Shown one piece after another: positions 7,665 through 16,830 of a DNA stretch of 64,000 bases (position 1 is its first letter; the number at the start of each line of letters is the position of its first letter). This DNA comes from Desulfovibrio intestinalis. Its GTDB lineage: Bacteria > Desulfobacterota > Desulfovibrionia > Desulfovibrionales > Desulfovibrionaceae. The stretch is taken from NCBI RefSeq assembly GCF_014202345.1, contig NZ_JACHGO010000008.1:1-64000 (forward strand). Direction: 5' to 3'. Position numbers and translations under genes: made by a program. The notes below the pieces were generated by a model. It did not search any database. It worked only from the letters and a program-made list of their open reading frames with translations, and was not told where the DNA came from.

Positions 7665-10600
7665 ATGACGGAATCATTGTTCTCGGCTGGCGGCCAGCTT
7701 GTGCCGCTTCTGGTGGGTATGGCCCTCATGCTGTACGCTGCGGCCCAGGCCGTACGTCAGCGTAAGGACCCTCGCCGCCTGATCCTCTGGGGTGCTCTGC
7801 ACGACGCGGGCATAATCTGCCTGGGGCTCGGTGCGGCTACCGCCATCGGCGCCACCGGTTTGTGGCTCTTCATTCTTTTTCAGGTCGCAACACGCGGTCT
7901 GGCCTGGACGGCGCTAAGCCGTCTTACTTCAGCATGCCACACAGGGGCAGCCTGTAGTCAGGGGCCCGTTCAGGTAGCTGACCTGAGTGGTTCGGGCCAG
8001 CGCCATCCCTGGATGGCGGCTTTGTTCGCCCTGGGCCTTCTGGCCTCGGTGGGCGGCTCGCCCTTCCTGCTGCCCGAGGCTCGCCTCTTCATTAATGCAG
8101 CCGTGCTTGATGCCATGCCTGCTGGCCTTACCGGCCTTCTGGTTATGGCTCTGGCCACCACCGTCTTCATTTGGTTGTATGTCAATGCCGTACGCCGCAT
8201 AGTTCTGGAAGACGCACCTGAAGACGCTCCCACGGCTTTCGGCCCCATGCGTGGCGGCTCCGGTCTGGTGATCGGCCTTGCTGTGGCGGTAGGCCTCATG
8301 GGCCTCTTCCGTGGCCCGCTTACGGCCCTCATTGGCGGCCAGTACGGGTTTGACGCGCCACATTCGCCTGTGCACCCGGCTTACTGGTGTTACTACCTCG
8401 GCGCGTTTGCTGTGGGCGGAGCATTTCTTGCCCGCATGCGCATGGCTCCCGTCATAGGAACGGCCTTCGCGGCCCTGGCCTTTGTTACCGTGCTTGTCGC
8501 GGACGCTCCGGCCACTGCCAAACTGTTCCTGGTTATGATCAGCCTTGTGGCCCTTGTGGTCTGCGTATACTCGCAGGGCTACATCCACGGGCGGCATCAG
8601 GGGCGCTACTGGTTTTTCCTGCTGCTCACCTTCGGCTCTCTGGCTGGCATAGTTTCCAGCACCGACGCTTCGGGCCTTTATGGGTACTGGGAACTCATGA
8701 CCTTCGCTTCCTACTTCCTGGTAGTGCACGAAGGACGGCGCAGCGCATTTGACGCTGGCCTCAAATATTATGTCATGTGCGCGGGCGGCGCGCTGTTCAT
8801 GCTGCCCGGCCTGCTTATGCTTGGTGAAGGTTTTGTGCCCACCCCTGTGGTTCAGGCAGCCTTTGTGCTCTGCCTGATGGGCTTTGGCGTCAAGGCCGGC
8901 CTTGTGCCCCTGCATTCGTGGTTGCCCGATGCTCACCCGGCTGCACCTTCCTCGGTGTCGGCGCCTCTTTCAGGCATCATCACCAAAATGGGTATCTTCG
9001 GCATTGTGGCCGTGTTGCTCATGCGGCCCATGGTCAGCACCCTGCCCGGCCTTTTCGGCCTTTCCTGGCTTGGTACGGGCCTGGTCTTTACTGGCGCGGC
9101 CACGCTTATTCTGGGCGAGGTCATGGCCCTGCGCCAGAACGACATCAAGCGCATGCTGGCTTACTCCACCCTGGGGCAGCTTGGTGAAATTGCGCTGGTG
9201 CTCGGCATAGGCACATGGCTTTCGACCACGGGCGCGCTGTGGCACATGTTCAACCATGCCATCATGAAGGACCTGCTCTTCCTTGGCGCAGGCGCACTCA
9301 TCATGCGTAGCGGCAGCCGCAAGCTCAGCGACCTGCGCGGCCTGGGCCGCCAGATGCCCTTCACTGTGGCCTGCATGGGCATAGGCCTTGTGAGTATTAT
9401 GGGTCTGCCGCCCTTTGGCGCATTCTACAGCAAATTCCTGATGATCCAGGCCGCCACCGAGGCAGGACAGCTCTGGCTGGCCGCGCTTATTCTTGGCGGT
9501 TCCCTTGTGGGTCTTGTCTACTATACCCGCATACTCAAAACCCTGATTTTTGAAGAACGCCCCGACTATCTGCCCACGGTTACGGAAGCTCCGGTGACCA
9601 TGCGCGTTGGTATGGGCGTACTGGCGGGCCTGTGCGTTCTGCTTGGCCTTGCCCCGCAGCTGGCCATGCAGCTTGTAGCCCCGGTGGCTTCTCTGGCCTT
9701 TGTGCCCAATCCGGCGGACGCAGGCGTACTGCTGGCCATGCACGTTAGCTGGCCCATTTACGTGGTGGTACCTGTATTCGGCGCCCTGCTGCCAGCCCTC
9801 TTCCACAAGAACCGCATCATGGCGGGCAAGGTCAGCGTGGGCGTACTGCTTGCCACGGCCCTGCTGGTCATCCTGTTCGGACGCGGACTGGACACGCTTT
9901 CCTTCTGCTTTGCCCTCATTGTGCCCCTGCTGGGCGCGGTGAACATGAGCTACGCTCTGGGATATATGGAACACAGCCACAGGCAGTGGCGTTTCTACTG
10001 TGCCTTTACTGCCATGTGTGGCGGTTTGGTGGGTATGGCGGCCAGCCAGTATCTGCTGAGCTTCTTCCTGTTCTGGGAAATCATGAGTTCGTGGACGCTC
10101 TACATGGCCATTGCTCATGAAGGCGACAAAGCCTCCCTGCGCGAAGCCTTCAAGTACTTTATCTTCAACGTCTTCGGCGCGGGCTTCATCTTTGTTGGCC
10201 TGTGCGTCATTGGACCCTTCACGCCCTTCACGGCGCTGTTGCTGGACGGCATGGTGCCCAACCTGCCCGCTGGCGCGACGTGGCTTGGCATGGCTCTGCT
10301 GGCGGCAGGCTTTGTGATGAAGGCTGCGCAGCTGCCCTTCCGCATTGACTGGCAGATGCATCCGGCCCTGGCTCCCACGCCTGTGTCCGGCTACATCTCC
10401 TCAGTTCTGCTGAAGAGCGCCATCCTGGGCCTTATCAAGCTCTTTATGCTGCTGGGCGGCGGTTTCGCCGTTGCGGGCATACTGGGCGGCTTTGAACAGA
10501 GCTCCATCAGCGTACCTGTCATGTGGATAGGCGGCATCACCATCATTATGGCTGCCCTTCAGGCTCTGCGCAGCAATGGACTCAAGCTTATCTTCATCTA

Positions 10601-11402
10601 CTCAACCGTAAGCCAGCTCGGCTATATGGTGCTGGCAGTGGCGGCGGGCGGCGCGCTTGGATACGCGGGCGGCATGTTGCACGTCATCAACCACGTTTTC
10701 TTCAAGGACCTGCTCTTCCTTGTGTGCGGCGCAGTCATGTTCGCCAGCCACAGGGAAACTCTGGACGACCTTGGCGGCATTGGCCGCAAGATGCCCTTTA
10801 CCCTGGCTATGTTCGCCATTGCCGGGCTTTCGGTGATCGGTGTGCCGCCCACCAGCGGTTTCTCGTCCAAATGGCTCATTTATCATGCGCTTATGGAGGC
10901 GGGCCAGCCCTTCCTGGCACTGCTTTCCCTCATAGGCAGCGTGCTGACAATGGCCTATATTGCCAAGTTCCTGCATGCGGCCTTCCTGGGTCAACCTGCG
11001 CAGGACCTTGACGAAATAAAGGAAGTGCCGCGCATCATGCGTGTGCCCATGGGCATTCTGGCTGCAGGCTGCGTGCTGACCGGCATCTTCCCCGGCCTCG
11101 CGCTTGGCCCCATCAACTCCGTGTTGTTCGAGTACGGCTTCATGCCGCTTAATGTTGGCATGTCGGGCGTGCTTTCAGGCGCAGGCGCCTGGAACGCCAC
11201 GGGGATGTTCGTCATGATGGCCCTGGCCTTCACGGGCGGCTACTGGTTCGTGAAGCGCTTTACCCGCCTGCGCGAAATTGATGTGCACACCTGCGGTCTG
11301 CCGCCTGAAATGGCCACCAGCCGCATGACGCCTTCCAGCATATACGGTGGTCTCACCCGCCTGCTTGGCGGTGGGAATACGCCCAAGGAGAACCGCTCAT
11401 GA
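7665..11402 (+). CDS. cooM: CO-induced hydrogenase membrane subunit CooM
   Basis: 1245 residues, almost all transmembrane. Two antiporter-type (NuoL/NuoN-like) modules are fused. The first has HSWLPDAHPAAPSSVSAPLS near residue 417 and the second has PFRIDWQMHPALAPTPVSGY near 890. Each carries charged residues within helices, as in proton channels of complex I relatives. It should couple electron flow from ferredoxin to protons with ion pumping across the inner membrane. It is the first gene of cooMKLXUH-hypA-cooF and its last 4 bases overlap cooK. A Hyf/Hyc or Ech relative is the alternative, but gene order and the fused two-module length favour CooM. Confidence 0.9.
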   Translation: MTESLFSAGGQLVPLLVGMALMLYAAAQAVRQRKDPRRLILWGALHDAGIICLGLGAATAIGATGLWLFILFQVATRGLAWTALSRLTSACHTGAACSQGPVQVADLSGSGQRHPWMAALFALGLLASVGGSPFLLPEARLFINAAVLDAMPAGLTGLLVMALATTVFIWLYVNAVRRIVLEDAPEDAPTAFGPMRGGSGLVIGLAVAVGLMGLFRGPLTALIGGQYGFDAPHSPVHPAYWCYYLGAFAVGGAFLARMRMAPVIGTAFAALAFVTVLVADAPATAKLFLVMISLVALVVCVYSQGYIHGRHQGRYWFFLLLTFGSLAGIVSSTDASGLYGYWELMTFASYFLVVHEGRRSAFDAGLKYYVMCAGGALFMLPGLLMLGEGFVPTPVVQAAFVLCLMGFGVKAGLVPLHSWLPDAHPAAPSSVSAPLSGIITKMGIFGIVAVLLMRPMVSTLPGLFGLSWLGTGLVFTGAATLILGEVMALRQNDIKRMLAYSTLGQLGEIALVLGIGTWLSTTGALWHMFNHAIMKDLLFLGAGALIMRSGSRKLSDLRGLGRQMPFTVACMGIGLVSIMGLPPFGAFYSKFLMIQAATEAGQLWLAALILGGSLVGLVYYTRILKTLIFEERPDYLPTVTEAPVTMRVGMGVLAGLCVLLGLAPQLAMQLVAPVASLAFVPNPADAGVLLAMHVSWPIYVVVPVFGALLPALFHKNRIMAGKVSVGVLLATALLVILFGRGLDTLSFCFALIVPLLGAVNMSYALGYMEHSHRQWRFYCAFTAMCGGLVGMAASQYLLSFFLFWEIMSSWTLYMAIAHEGDKASLREAFKYFIFNVFGAGFIFVGLCVIGPFTPFTALLLDGMVPNLPAGATWLGMALLAAGFVMKAAQLPFRIDWQMHPALAPTPVSGYISSVLLKSAILGLIKLFMLLGGGFAVAGILGGFEQSSISVPVMWIGGITIIMAALQALRSNGLKLIFIYSTVSQLGYMVLAVAAGGALGYAGGMLHVINHVFFKDLLFLVCGAVMFASHRETLDDLGGIGRKMPFTLAMFAIAGLSVIGVPPTSGFSSKWLIYHALMEAGQPFLALLSLIGSVLTMAYIAKFLHAAFLGQPAQDLDEIKEVPRIMRVPMGILAAGCVLTGIFPGLALGPINSVLFEYGFMPLNVGMSGVLSGAGAWNATGMFVMMALAFTGGYWFVKRFTRLREIDVHTCGLPPEMATSRMTPSSIYGGLTRLLGGGNTPKENRS

Positions 11403-12370
11403 GCGATACCCTGCTTGCCATACTGCACATGTGCGTCTTCCCCGGCGGGGCATTTGCCCTGATGGTGGCCATGTTCTTCAAAGGACTGGACCGCCGCGTG
11501 GAAGCCCGCCTGCAACGTCGCGTGGGGCCGCCGCTGGTGCAGCCCTGGCTGGACATTGCCAAATTGCTGACCAAGGAAACCCTGATTCCAAAGACGGCCT
11601 GCCGCCCGGCATTTTTGCTGGCACCCGTCTTCGGCTTCACGGGCATGGCCGTGTGTGCGGCCTTTATCCCCATCGCCGGCGTGTACAACGGTCTGTTCAA
11701 TATGGGCGACCTGCTGGTGATTTTCTACCTGCTGCCCATTCCGGCCATGGCCATCATGCTTGGTGGTTCGGCTTCCAGTTCGCCATACGGCGCTGTGGGT
11801 TTTTCACGCGAAATGATGCTCATGTTCGCCTACGAAATGCCTTTGCTCATGATTTTGCTGGCCGTGGCCATGCTCACGGGCAAAACGCTGGCTGGCGGCG
11901 CGTGGGGAGCGGAATTTTCGCTCTTCAAGATCGTGGCCCTGCAACAACAGACAGGTTCCTTTGGTTTCAACCCGTCGATGATTCCGGCCTTTTTGGCCTA
12001 CCTCATCTTCCTGCCCGGCACTATGGGTGTTGTACCCTTTGATATCCCCGAGGCGGAAACCGAAATTGTTGAAGGCCCGCTGCTTGAATACGGCGGCCCG
12101 CTGTTGGCGCTTTTTCAGATCACGTCGGCCCTCAAGACCTTCGTTGTTCTGGGGCTGGGGGTTGCGCTTTTCTTCCCCGGCACCATATCTGAATGGTGGC
12201 CGATCAATTTGTTGTGGTTCCTGTGCAAGTGTCTCGCGCTCATGCTGGTTTCGCTTACCCTGGTCAAATCGGCCACCGGGCGTTTCCGTATTGACCAGGC
12301 GTTTCGCTTCTATGTAACTGTGCCCGCTGCGCTCGCGCTGTGCAGTCTGATACTGGTCTGGGTGATGTAA
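11399..12370 (+). CDS. cooK: CO-induced hydrogenase membrane subunit CooK
   Basis: 323 residues, NuoH/HycD family, with about eight hydrophobic segments. RRVGPPLVQPWLDIAKLLTK near residue 40 is the conserved cytoplasmic loop, and VPFDIPEAETEIVEG near 215 is the family hallmark next to the quinone/[NiFe] module. It anchors the soluble hydrogenase arm to the membrane and takes part in proton transfer. It overlaps cooM by the ATGA junction, which suggests translational coupling, and is followed by cooL after 10 bp. Confidence 0.92.
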   Translation: MSDTLLAILHMCVFPGGAFALMVAMFFKGLDRRVEARLQRRVGPPLVQPWLDIAKLLTKETLIPKTACRPAFLLAPVFGFTGMAVCAAFIPIAGVYNGLFNMGDLLVIFYLLPIPAMAIMLGGSASSSPYGAVGFSREMMLMFAYEMPLLMILLAVAMLTGKTLAGGAWGAEFSLFKIVALQQQTGSFGFNPSMIPAFLAYLIFLPGTMGVVPFDIPEAETEIVEGPLLEYGGPLLALFQITSALKTFVVLGLGVALFFPGTISEWWPINLLWFLCKCLALMLVSLTLVKSATGRFRIDQAFRFYVTVPAALALCSLILVWVM

Positions 12371-12380
12371 GGAGGCCGCC

Positions 12381-12830
12381 GTGTCGCTGGATAACATGCT
12401 TAAAAAACTTTCCGTGCGTTCGCCGTGGCTGTTCCGCATCAACGCCGGTTCCTGCAATGGCTGTGACGTGGAATTGGCCACCACGGCCTGTATACCGCGC
12501 TACGACGTTGAACGTCTGGGTTGCCGCTACTGCGGCAGCCCCCGTCACGCCGACATTGTGCTTATCACCGGCCCTCTCACCACCAGAGTACGTGACCGTG
12601 TGCTGCGGGTATGGGACGAAATTCCCGAACCCAAAGTTACGGTGGCTGTGGGCATTTGCCCCATATCCGGCGGGGTGTTCCGTGAAGGATACTCCATTGA
12701 AGGCCCCATTGACCGTTACCTGCCCGTGGACGTAAACGTGCCCGGCTGTCCGCCCCGGCCCCAGGCCATTCTTGAGGGCGTCGTGCTGGCCCGGTCTATC
12801 TGGCTGAAAAAACTGGGCGTGGAGGAATAG
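12381..12830 (+). CDS. cooL: CO-induced hydrogenase small subunit CooL
   Basis: 149 residues, NuoB/HycG family. Cys25 and Cys28 (SCNGCDVE), Cys93 (VGICPISGG) and Cys123 (VPGCPPRP) are the expected ligands of the proximal [4Fe-4S] cluster that passes electrons to the [NiFe] site in CooH. It starts with GTG at 12381, supported by a GGAGG site 5 bp upstream. It is shorter than the small subunits of uptake hydrogenases, as is normal for complex I-like hydrogenases, and has no Tat signal, so it faces the cytoplasm. Confidence 0.93.
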   Translation: MSLDNMLKKLSVRSPWLFRINAGSCNGCDVELATTACIPRYDVERLGCRYCGSPRHADIVLITGPLTTRVRDRVLRVWDEIPEPKVTVAVGICPISGGVFREGYSIEGPIDRYLPVDVNVPGCPPRPQAILEGVVLARSIWLKKLGVEE

Positions 12831-12831
12831 T

Positions 12832-13413
12832 ATGGCGGGCTTTCTTAAAGTCTTATTCCGCAACCTGCTCGAAGGCCCCAGCACCGACCCTTTTCCTCTG
12901 GGTGAAACCTTTACCCCTGACCGTTTGCGCGGCAGGGCTGTGGTAGATCCTGACCTGTGCATGGGCTGCGGCATCTGCCGTCACTCCTGCGCGGCGGGGG
13001 CCATTCATATCGGCCAGCAACCCGACGGATCAGGCTTTACCATCACCATCTGGCAAAACTCGTGCTGCCTGTGCGCCTCATGCCGTCATTACTGCCCCAC
13101 CGGGGCCATGAGCATCAGCACAGACTGGCATTCGGCCCATACGCAGGCCGAAAAATATAACAGGCTTGAGCAGCATACCATAAAGTATGAGCCCTGCGTG
13201 GTGTGTGGCGCGCTTATGCGCCCCATTCCCAAAGCTCTGGCTGACAAACTCTATGCCTGGAATACCGAAATTGATCCCGAGTTTACTCGCAAGATGTGTC
13301 CCAAGTGTCGACAGATCGAAGATGCAAAGCGTAATGCCTGCATGCTGCCCACGACAGCTGATGAGGCACCGGTTGAACTTGTCGTCACTTCGGCAGCGCC
13401 CACAAAAGATTAG
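12832..13413 (+). CDS. cooX: CO-induced hydrogenase 2[4Fe-4S] subunit CooX
   Basis: 193 residues, NuoI/HycF family. Two ferredoxin motifs, CMGCGICRHSC and CCLCASCRHYC, each followed by a P or A-containing tail, bind the two [4Fe-4S] clusters that link CooF to CooL. A C-terminal CVVCGALM plus CPKCR pair looks like a small zinc or iron knuckle, also seen in HycF-like proteins. It begins one base after the cooL stop. Confidence 0.9.
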   Translation: MAGFLKVLFRNLLEGPSTDPFPLGETFTPDRLRGRAVVDPDLCMGCGICRHSCAAGAIHIGQQPDGSGFTITIWQNSCCLCASCRHYCPTGAMSISTDWHSAHTQAEKYNRLEQHTIKYEPCVVCGALMRPIPKALADKLYAWNTEIDPEFTRKMCPKCRQIEDAKRNACMLPTTADEAPVELVVTSAAPTKD

Positions 13414-13434
13414 CGGCCTGGCCGCGGAGAACAT

Positions 13435-13974
13435 ATGCAAGAAGTCATCAACGGCAATGCCAAGGTCATCGAGGGCCTTACCGCTCTCTGCTCGACCGAA
13501 GACGACGCCATACATCATAGCACTGACAGCTTCGGCAATGCCTATCACTGGTTTCGCCTGGGCACTCCCCGAATGCTCACTCAGGGCGCGCAGATACTTC
13601 GCGATGCGGACGCCCGCCTGGCGATGGTGACGGCCTACAACCGCCGCCAGCTCAGCGAACCCATGCAGGAAATCTGCTATCACTTTGAGATTCAGGGTTT
13701 TATTTACAACATGACTGTTACTCTCAATGGCGAATGGCCCACGGTGCCCTCTATTACGCCGCTGTTCGCCAATGCGGACTGGCACGAAAGAGAAATGATA
13801 GAGCTTTACGGCATCCAGGTCATGGGGCATCCCAACCCGCGCCGTCTCTTCCTCGATGAAGAGCTGGACGCTGGCATTCTCAACGAAGCCGTACCTCTGT
13901 CCATTATGATGAACGGGGCCTGCACCACTGACCTGTGGGAACGCATCCTCCAGGATAAGGAGAAGCAGTCATGA
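13435..13974 (+). CDS. cooU: CO-induced hydrogenase subunit CooU
   Basis: 179 residues, NuoC-like (30 kDa subunit) family. The segment WHEREMIELYGIQVMGHPN near residue 120 is the conserved core of this family. CooU has no cofactor and is a structural partner of the large subunit CooH in the cytoplasmic arm. The gene lies 21 bp after cooX and its stop overlaps the cooH start by 4 bp. Confidence 0.9.
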   Translation: MQEVINGNAKVIEGLTALCSTEDDAIHHSTDSFGNAYHWFRLGTPRMLTQGAQILRDADARLAMVTAYNRRQLSEPMQEICYHFEIQGFIYNMTVTLNGEWPTVPSITPLFANADWHEREMIELYGIQVMGHPNPRRLFLDEELDAGILNEAVPLSIMMNGACTTDLWERILQDKEKQS

Positions 13975-15053
13975 CCAGTACCTTTACTATGCCCCTGGGG
14001 CCAGTACATGTGGCCCTTGAGGAACCGGTATATTTCAACCTGACGGTGGACGGCGAAATCGTACGTCACGTTGACTTGACTTCGGGGCACGTGCATCGCG
14101 GCATGGAGGCAATGGCCACCCAGCGCAACCTGGTCAAAAACGTAACGCTCACCGAACGCGTGTGCTCGCTGTGTTCCAACAGTCATTCCTTTACTTACAG
14201 CATGGCTGTTGAAAACGTACTAGGCATTACCATCCCCGACCGTGCGCGTTACCTGCGCGTGATCGCCGAAGAAATCAAGCGTATTTCTTCGCACCTGTTC
14301 AACACTGCCATTCAAGCCCACATCATCGGCTTCAAGTCGCTGTTCATGCACGTCATGGAAGTGCGCGAAATGATGCAGGACCTGAAAGAAACGGTTTACG
14401 GCAACCGCATGAACCTTGCCGCCAACTGCATCGGCGGCGTCAAATATAGTGTAGATGCCGCCCTGCTGGATTACATGCGCAACATGCTGGACAAGGTTGA
14501 ACCTCAGGTGGACGAAATCCGCGAGATTTATGACACCAACAGCATGGTGCTGGCCCGTACCCGCGGCCTTGGCCTGCTGCCCAAGGAAGACGCCATTCGC
14601 CTGGGCGTTGTGGGCCCGGTGGCGCGCGGATCAGGTCTGCACCTGGATGTGCGCAAGGATTCGCCCTATGCGGCCTATCCTGATGTGGAATTCAAAACCG
14701 TTGTTGAACAGGGTTGCTGCATTCACGCCCGCACCATGGTGCGCCTGCACGAGATATTTGAATCCTTCAAGATCATCCGGCAGTGCATCACTCAGTTGCC
14801 CGACGGCGAAGTGACCGCCCCCATGCGCCAGATACGCACGGCAGAAGCCTGCGCCCGCTCGGAAGCGCCGCGAGGCGAGGTCTTCTACTATATTCGCACC
14901 AATGGAACGGATATGCCCGCACGGCTCAAGTGGCGCGTGCCTTCCTACATGAACTGGGAAGCTCTGGGCGTGATGATGCGTGACTGCAATGTGTCCGACG
15001 TTGCCCTGATCACCAACAGTATTGACCCCTGCGTCTCCTGCACGGAACGCTAG
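13971..15053 (+). CDS. cooH: CO-induced [NiFe]-hydrogenase large subunit CooH
   Basis: 360 residues, NuoD/HycE family. The [NiFe] ligands are Cys65 and Cys68 (RVCSLCSNSH) and Cys354 and Cys357 (DPCVSCTER), so this is a hydrogenase and not a quinone-reducing homologue. The protein stops three residues after the last ligand, so there is no C-terminal peptide for a maturation protease to remove. It reduces protons to H2 with electrons from ferredoxin, on the cytoplasmic side. It overlaps cooU by ATGA and is followed by hypA. Confidence 0.95.
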   Translation: MTSTFTMPLGPVHVALEEPVYFNLTVDGEIVRHVDLTSGHVHRGMEAMATQRNLVKNVTLTERVCSLCSNSHSFTYSMAVENVLGITIPDRARYLRVIAEEIKRISSHLFNTAIQAHIIGFKSLFMHVMEVREMMQDLKETVYGNRMNLAANCIGGVKYSVDAALLDYMRNMLDKVEPQVDEIREIYDTNSMVLARTRGLGLLPKEDAIRLGVVGPVARGSGLHLDVRKDSPYAAYPDVEFKTVVEQGCCIHARTMVRLHEIFESFKIIRQCITQLPDGEVTAPMRQIRTAEACARSEAPRGEVFYYIRTNGTDMPARLKWRVPSYMNWEALGVMMRDCNVSDVALITNSIDPCVSCTER

Positions 15054-15095
15054 AGGTTTATTGCGTGCCGGGGTCAAAGCAGCGAAGGGTGCAAC

Positions 15096-15479
15096 ATGCA
15101 TGAAGCGAGTCTGGTTCAGGGTTTGCTGGACATCTGTCTGAAAGCTCTGAAGGATCACAATGCGGCGCACCCGGAAAATCAGGTGAAGCACATACACAAG
15201 CTAGAGTGCCAGCTTGGCCTCATTGCCTGTGTGGAGGCGCAGACCCTTATCGGCTGCTTTGAACTCTTTGCGGAAGGCACCCCGGCCGAGGGAGCGCAAC
15301 TGCTTTTGCAGACAGCGCCCCTGGCCTGTCGCTGTACCGATTGCAGCCATGAATTCAGCCTGACGCAACGGCATTTCGTCTGCCCCAGTTGCGGCGGCGA
15401 AAACATCCACTTCAACGGGGGCCACGGACTAACCCTGATGGCCCTGCACGTTGCACCCGAGGAAACGGACCATGACTGA
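15096..15479 (+). CDS. hypA: Hydrogenase nickel insertion protein HypA
   Basis: 127 residues. It starts MHEASLV, giving the invariant Met-His-Glu nickel site, and has the zinc domain CRCTDC followed by CPSCGG. HypA delivers nickel with HypB to the immature large subunit. Its place between cooH and cooF, with its end overlapping cooF by 8 bp, suggests it is dedicated to CooH. Confidence 0.93.
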   Translation: MHEASLVQGLLDICLKALKDHNAAHPENQVKHIHKLECQLGLIACVEAQTLIGCFELFAEGTPAEGAQLLLQTAPLACRCTDCSHEFSLTQRHFVCPSCGGENIHFNGGHGLTLMALHVAPEETDHD

Positions 15480-16500
15480 ACACATCCAGGTCGTACCCGA
15501 CAAATGCCGCGCCTGTCGCCGCTGTGAAGTGGCCTGTATCGCTGCTCACCACGGAATGAGCTTCAAGGAAGCCATGAAGCACCGCGACGAACTCGTGTCG
15601 CGCGTGCAGGTGGTCAAGGCCGATGGCTTCAAGACCACAGTGCGCTGCCACCAGTGCCCTCATGCCCCCTGTGTCAACGTTTGCCCCACAGGGGCCCTCC
15701 AGCAGGACGAACAGGGGCGCATCATCATGCGCGTCCAGTACTGCGTGGCCTGCAAAATGTGCATGGCCGCCTGCCCGTATGGCACCATAACGATGGAAAC
15801 CATCGGCATGCCTTCGGTGGACGGTGAAGACGGCGAAACCCTCGCCCAGCGCGCCCGCCGCGAAGTGGCCGTGCGTTGTGACATGTGCCGCGCATGGCGT
15901 ATGGAGAACGGCAAGCGCATCACTGCCTGTATGGAAGCCTGCCCGGCCCACGCCCTTTCACTGGTGCTGGCCGACGGCACCGTGGTGGAAATGCCCAAAC
16001 CTGAAAAAAAGGCTGTGGCTCCTGCCGACGGTGAAGCTGCTGCCAAACCTGCAGAAGCTGCCAAGGCTGAAACCACGGCTTCTGAAAAACCCGCTGAAGC
16101 GCCCAAGGGCGAGGCTGCGCCTGAAACGCCTGCTGCCTCACCCAAGGTTGAAGCCGCTACCGAAGTTGCCGCTGAAGTTGTGGAAACCAAGGCAGAGGCA
16201 GCTCCCGAAGCTGTGGAAGCCAAGGTGGAAGCTGCTCCCGCAGTGAAGCCTGAAGAACAGGCCGCTCCTGCGGAAAAGCCCAAAACTGAAGCAGTCGTTG
16301 AAGCCAAGGTTCAGGAAGCTGCCCCTGCAGCAACCAATGACGCTCCCAGCGCCGATGCAGCTCCTGTAGAAGCAGCCAAGACTGAAGAAACGCCCAAGGC
16401 TGAAACCAAGCCAAAGGATGCACCCAAGGCCGCCAGCGCAGCAGCCCAAAAACCTGCTCCCAAGAGTGCCAAGAAAAACAAGAAGAGCGGCAAAAAATAA
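15472..16500 (+). CDS. cooF: CooF ferredoxin-like electron carrier with a long charged tail
   Basis: 342 residues. Residues 1-175 form a four-cluster ferredoxin domain: CRACRRCEVAC, CHQCPHAPCVNVCP, CVACKMCMAACP and CDMCRAW/CMEACPAH. CooF normally carries electrons from CO dehydrogenase to the Coo hydrogenase. Residues from about 176 to 342 are a low-complexity tail of Ala, Lys, Glu and Pro that ends in a Lys-rich stretch (KSAKKNKKSGKK), reminiscent of histone H1-like tails. The start is the ATG at 15472 with a GAGGAAA site; a reading from 15451 would begin inside hypA. No CO dehydrogenase gene (cooS) is in the window, so the electron donor is not shown here. Confidence 0.88.
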   Translation: MTEHIQVVPDKCRACRRCEVACIAAHHGMSFKEAMKHRDELVSRVQVVKADGFKTTVRCHQCPHAPCVNVCPTGALQQDEQGRIIMRVQYCVACKMCMAACPYGTITMETIGMPSVDGEDGETLAQRARREVAVRCDMCRAWRMENGKRITACMEACPAHALSLVLADGTVVEMPKPEKKAVAPADGEAAAKPAEAAKAETTASEKPAEAPKGEAAPETPAASPKVEAATEVAAEVVETKAEAAPEAVEAKVEAAPAVKPEEQAAPAEKPKTEAVVEAKVQEAAPAATNDAPSADAAPVEAAKTEETPKAETKPKDAPKAASAAAQKPAPKSAKKNKKSGKK

Positions 16501-16526
16501 GCTGCCCAAGACAATACATTGAGCGG

Positions 16527-16564
16527 GGCCGTCCATACTTTCGTATGGACGGCCTTGCTATTTT
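16527..16564 (+). terminator. Terminator of the coo operon
   Basis: An 11-bp perfect stem, GGCCGTCCATA (16527-16537) with TATGGACGGCC (16544-16554), followed by TTGCTATTTT, 26 bp after cooF. Confidence 0.8.
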
Positions 16565-16590
16565 GGATGGCTTTAAGTGAAGATTGACAG

Positions 16591-16830
16591 CACGCGGCAA
16601 GGCAGAGGATCGCTGCGGGCGTAATAAAAGAATGGAGTCGCATTTATGAAACCGTTTGCACCCTGCGGGTTCGTCGGCTTTTCTTCTCTTTAACTCTGCC
16701 GCCTGCCCGGCGCGCGGCAAGGCGGATGCGGCCTGCGGGCGCAATAGAGGAATGGAATCGCCTTTATGAAACGACTTGTACCCTGCGGGTACTGAGGCTT
16801 TTCTTCTCTTTAGTTCTGCCGCCTGCGCGG
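16591..16830. repeat. Two 120-bp tandem repeats
   Basis: 16591-16710 and 16711-16830 align without gaps over exactly 120 bp with about 23 differences (roughly 81% identity). A third copy begins at 16831 (CGCGCGGCAAGACGGGG) and then changes into a nested hairpin of GGGGCC and GGGGC/GCCCC arms (16844-16879). Shared blocks include CCCTGCGGGT and TTCTTCTCTT, and each unit ends with GCCGCCTGC-CGG. The minus strand stays open through both units. Confidence 0.8.

Noticed and set aside
8970..10361. 463-codon minus-strand open frame inside cooM
   Set aside because: It lies fully antisense to a clearly conserved membrane protein and its translation is His/Gln/Arg-rich, as expected for a shadow of GC-rich codons.
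16591..16830. CRISPR array
   Set aside because: The repeat unit is 120 bp, directly adjoining, with no short repeats and variable spacers and no cas genes nearby.
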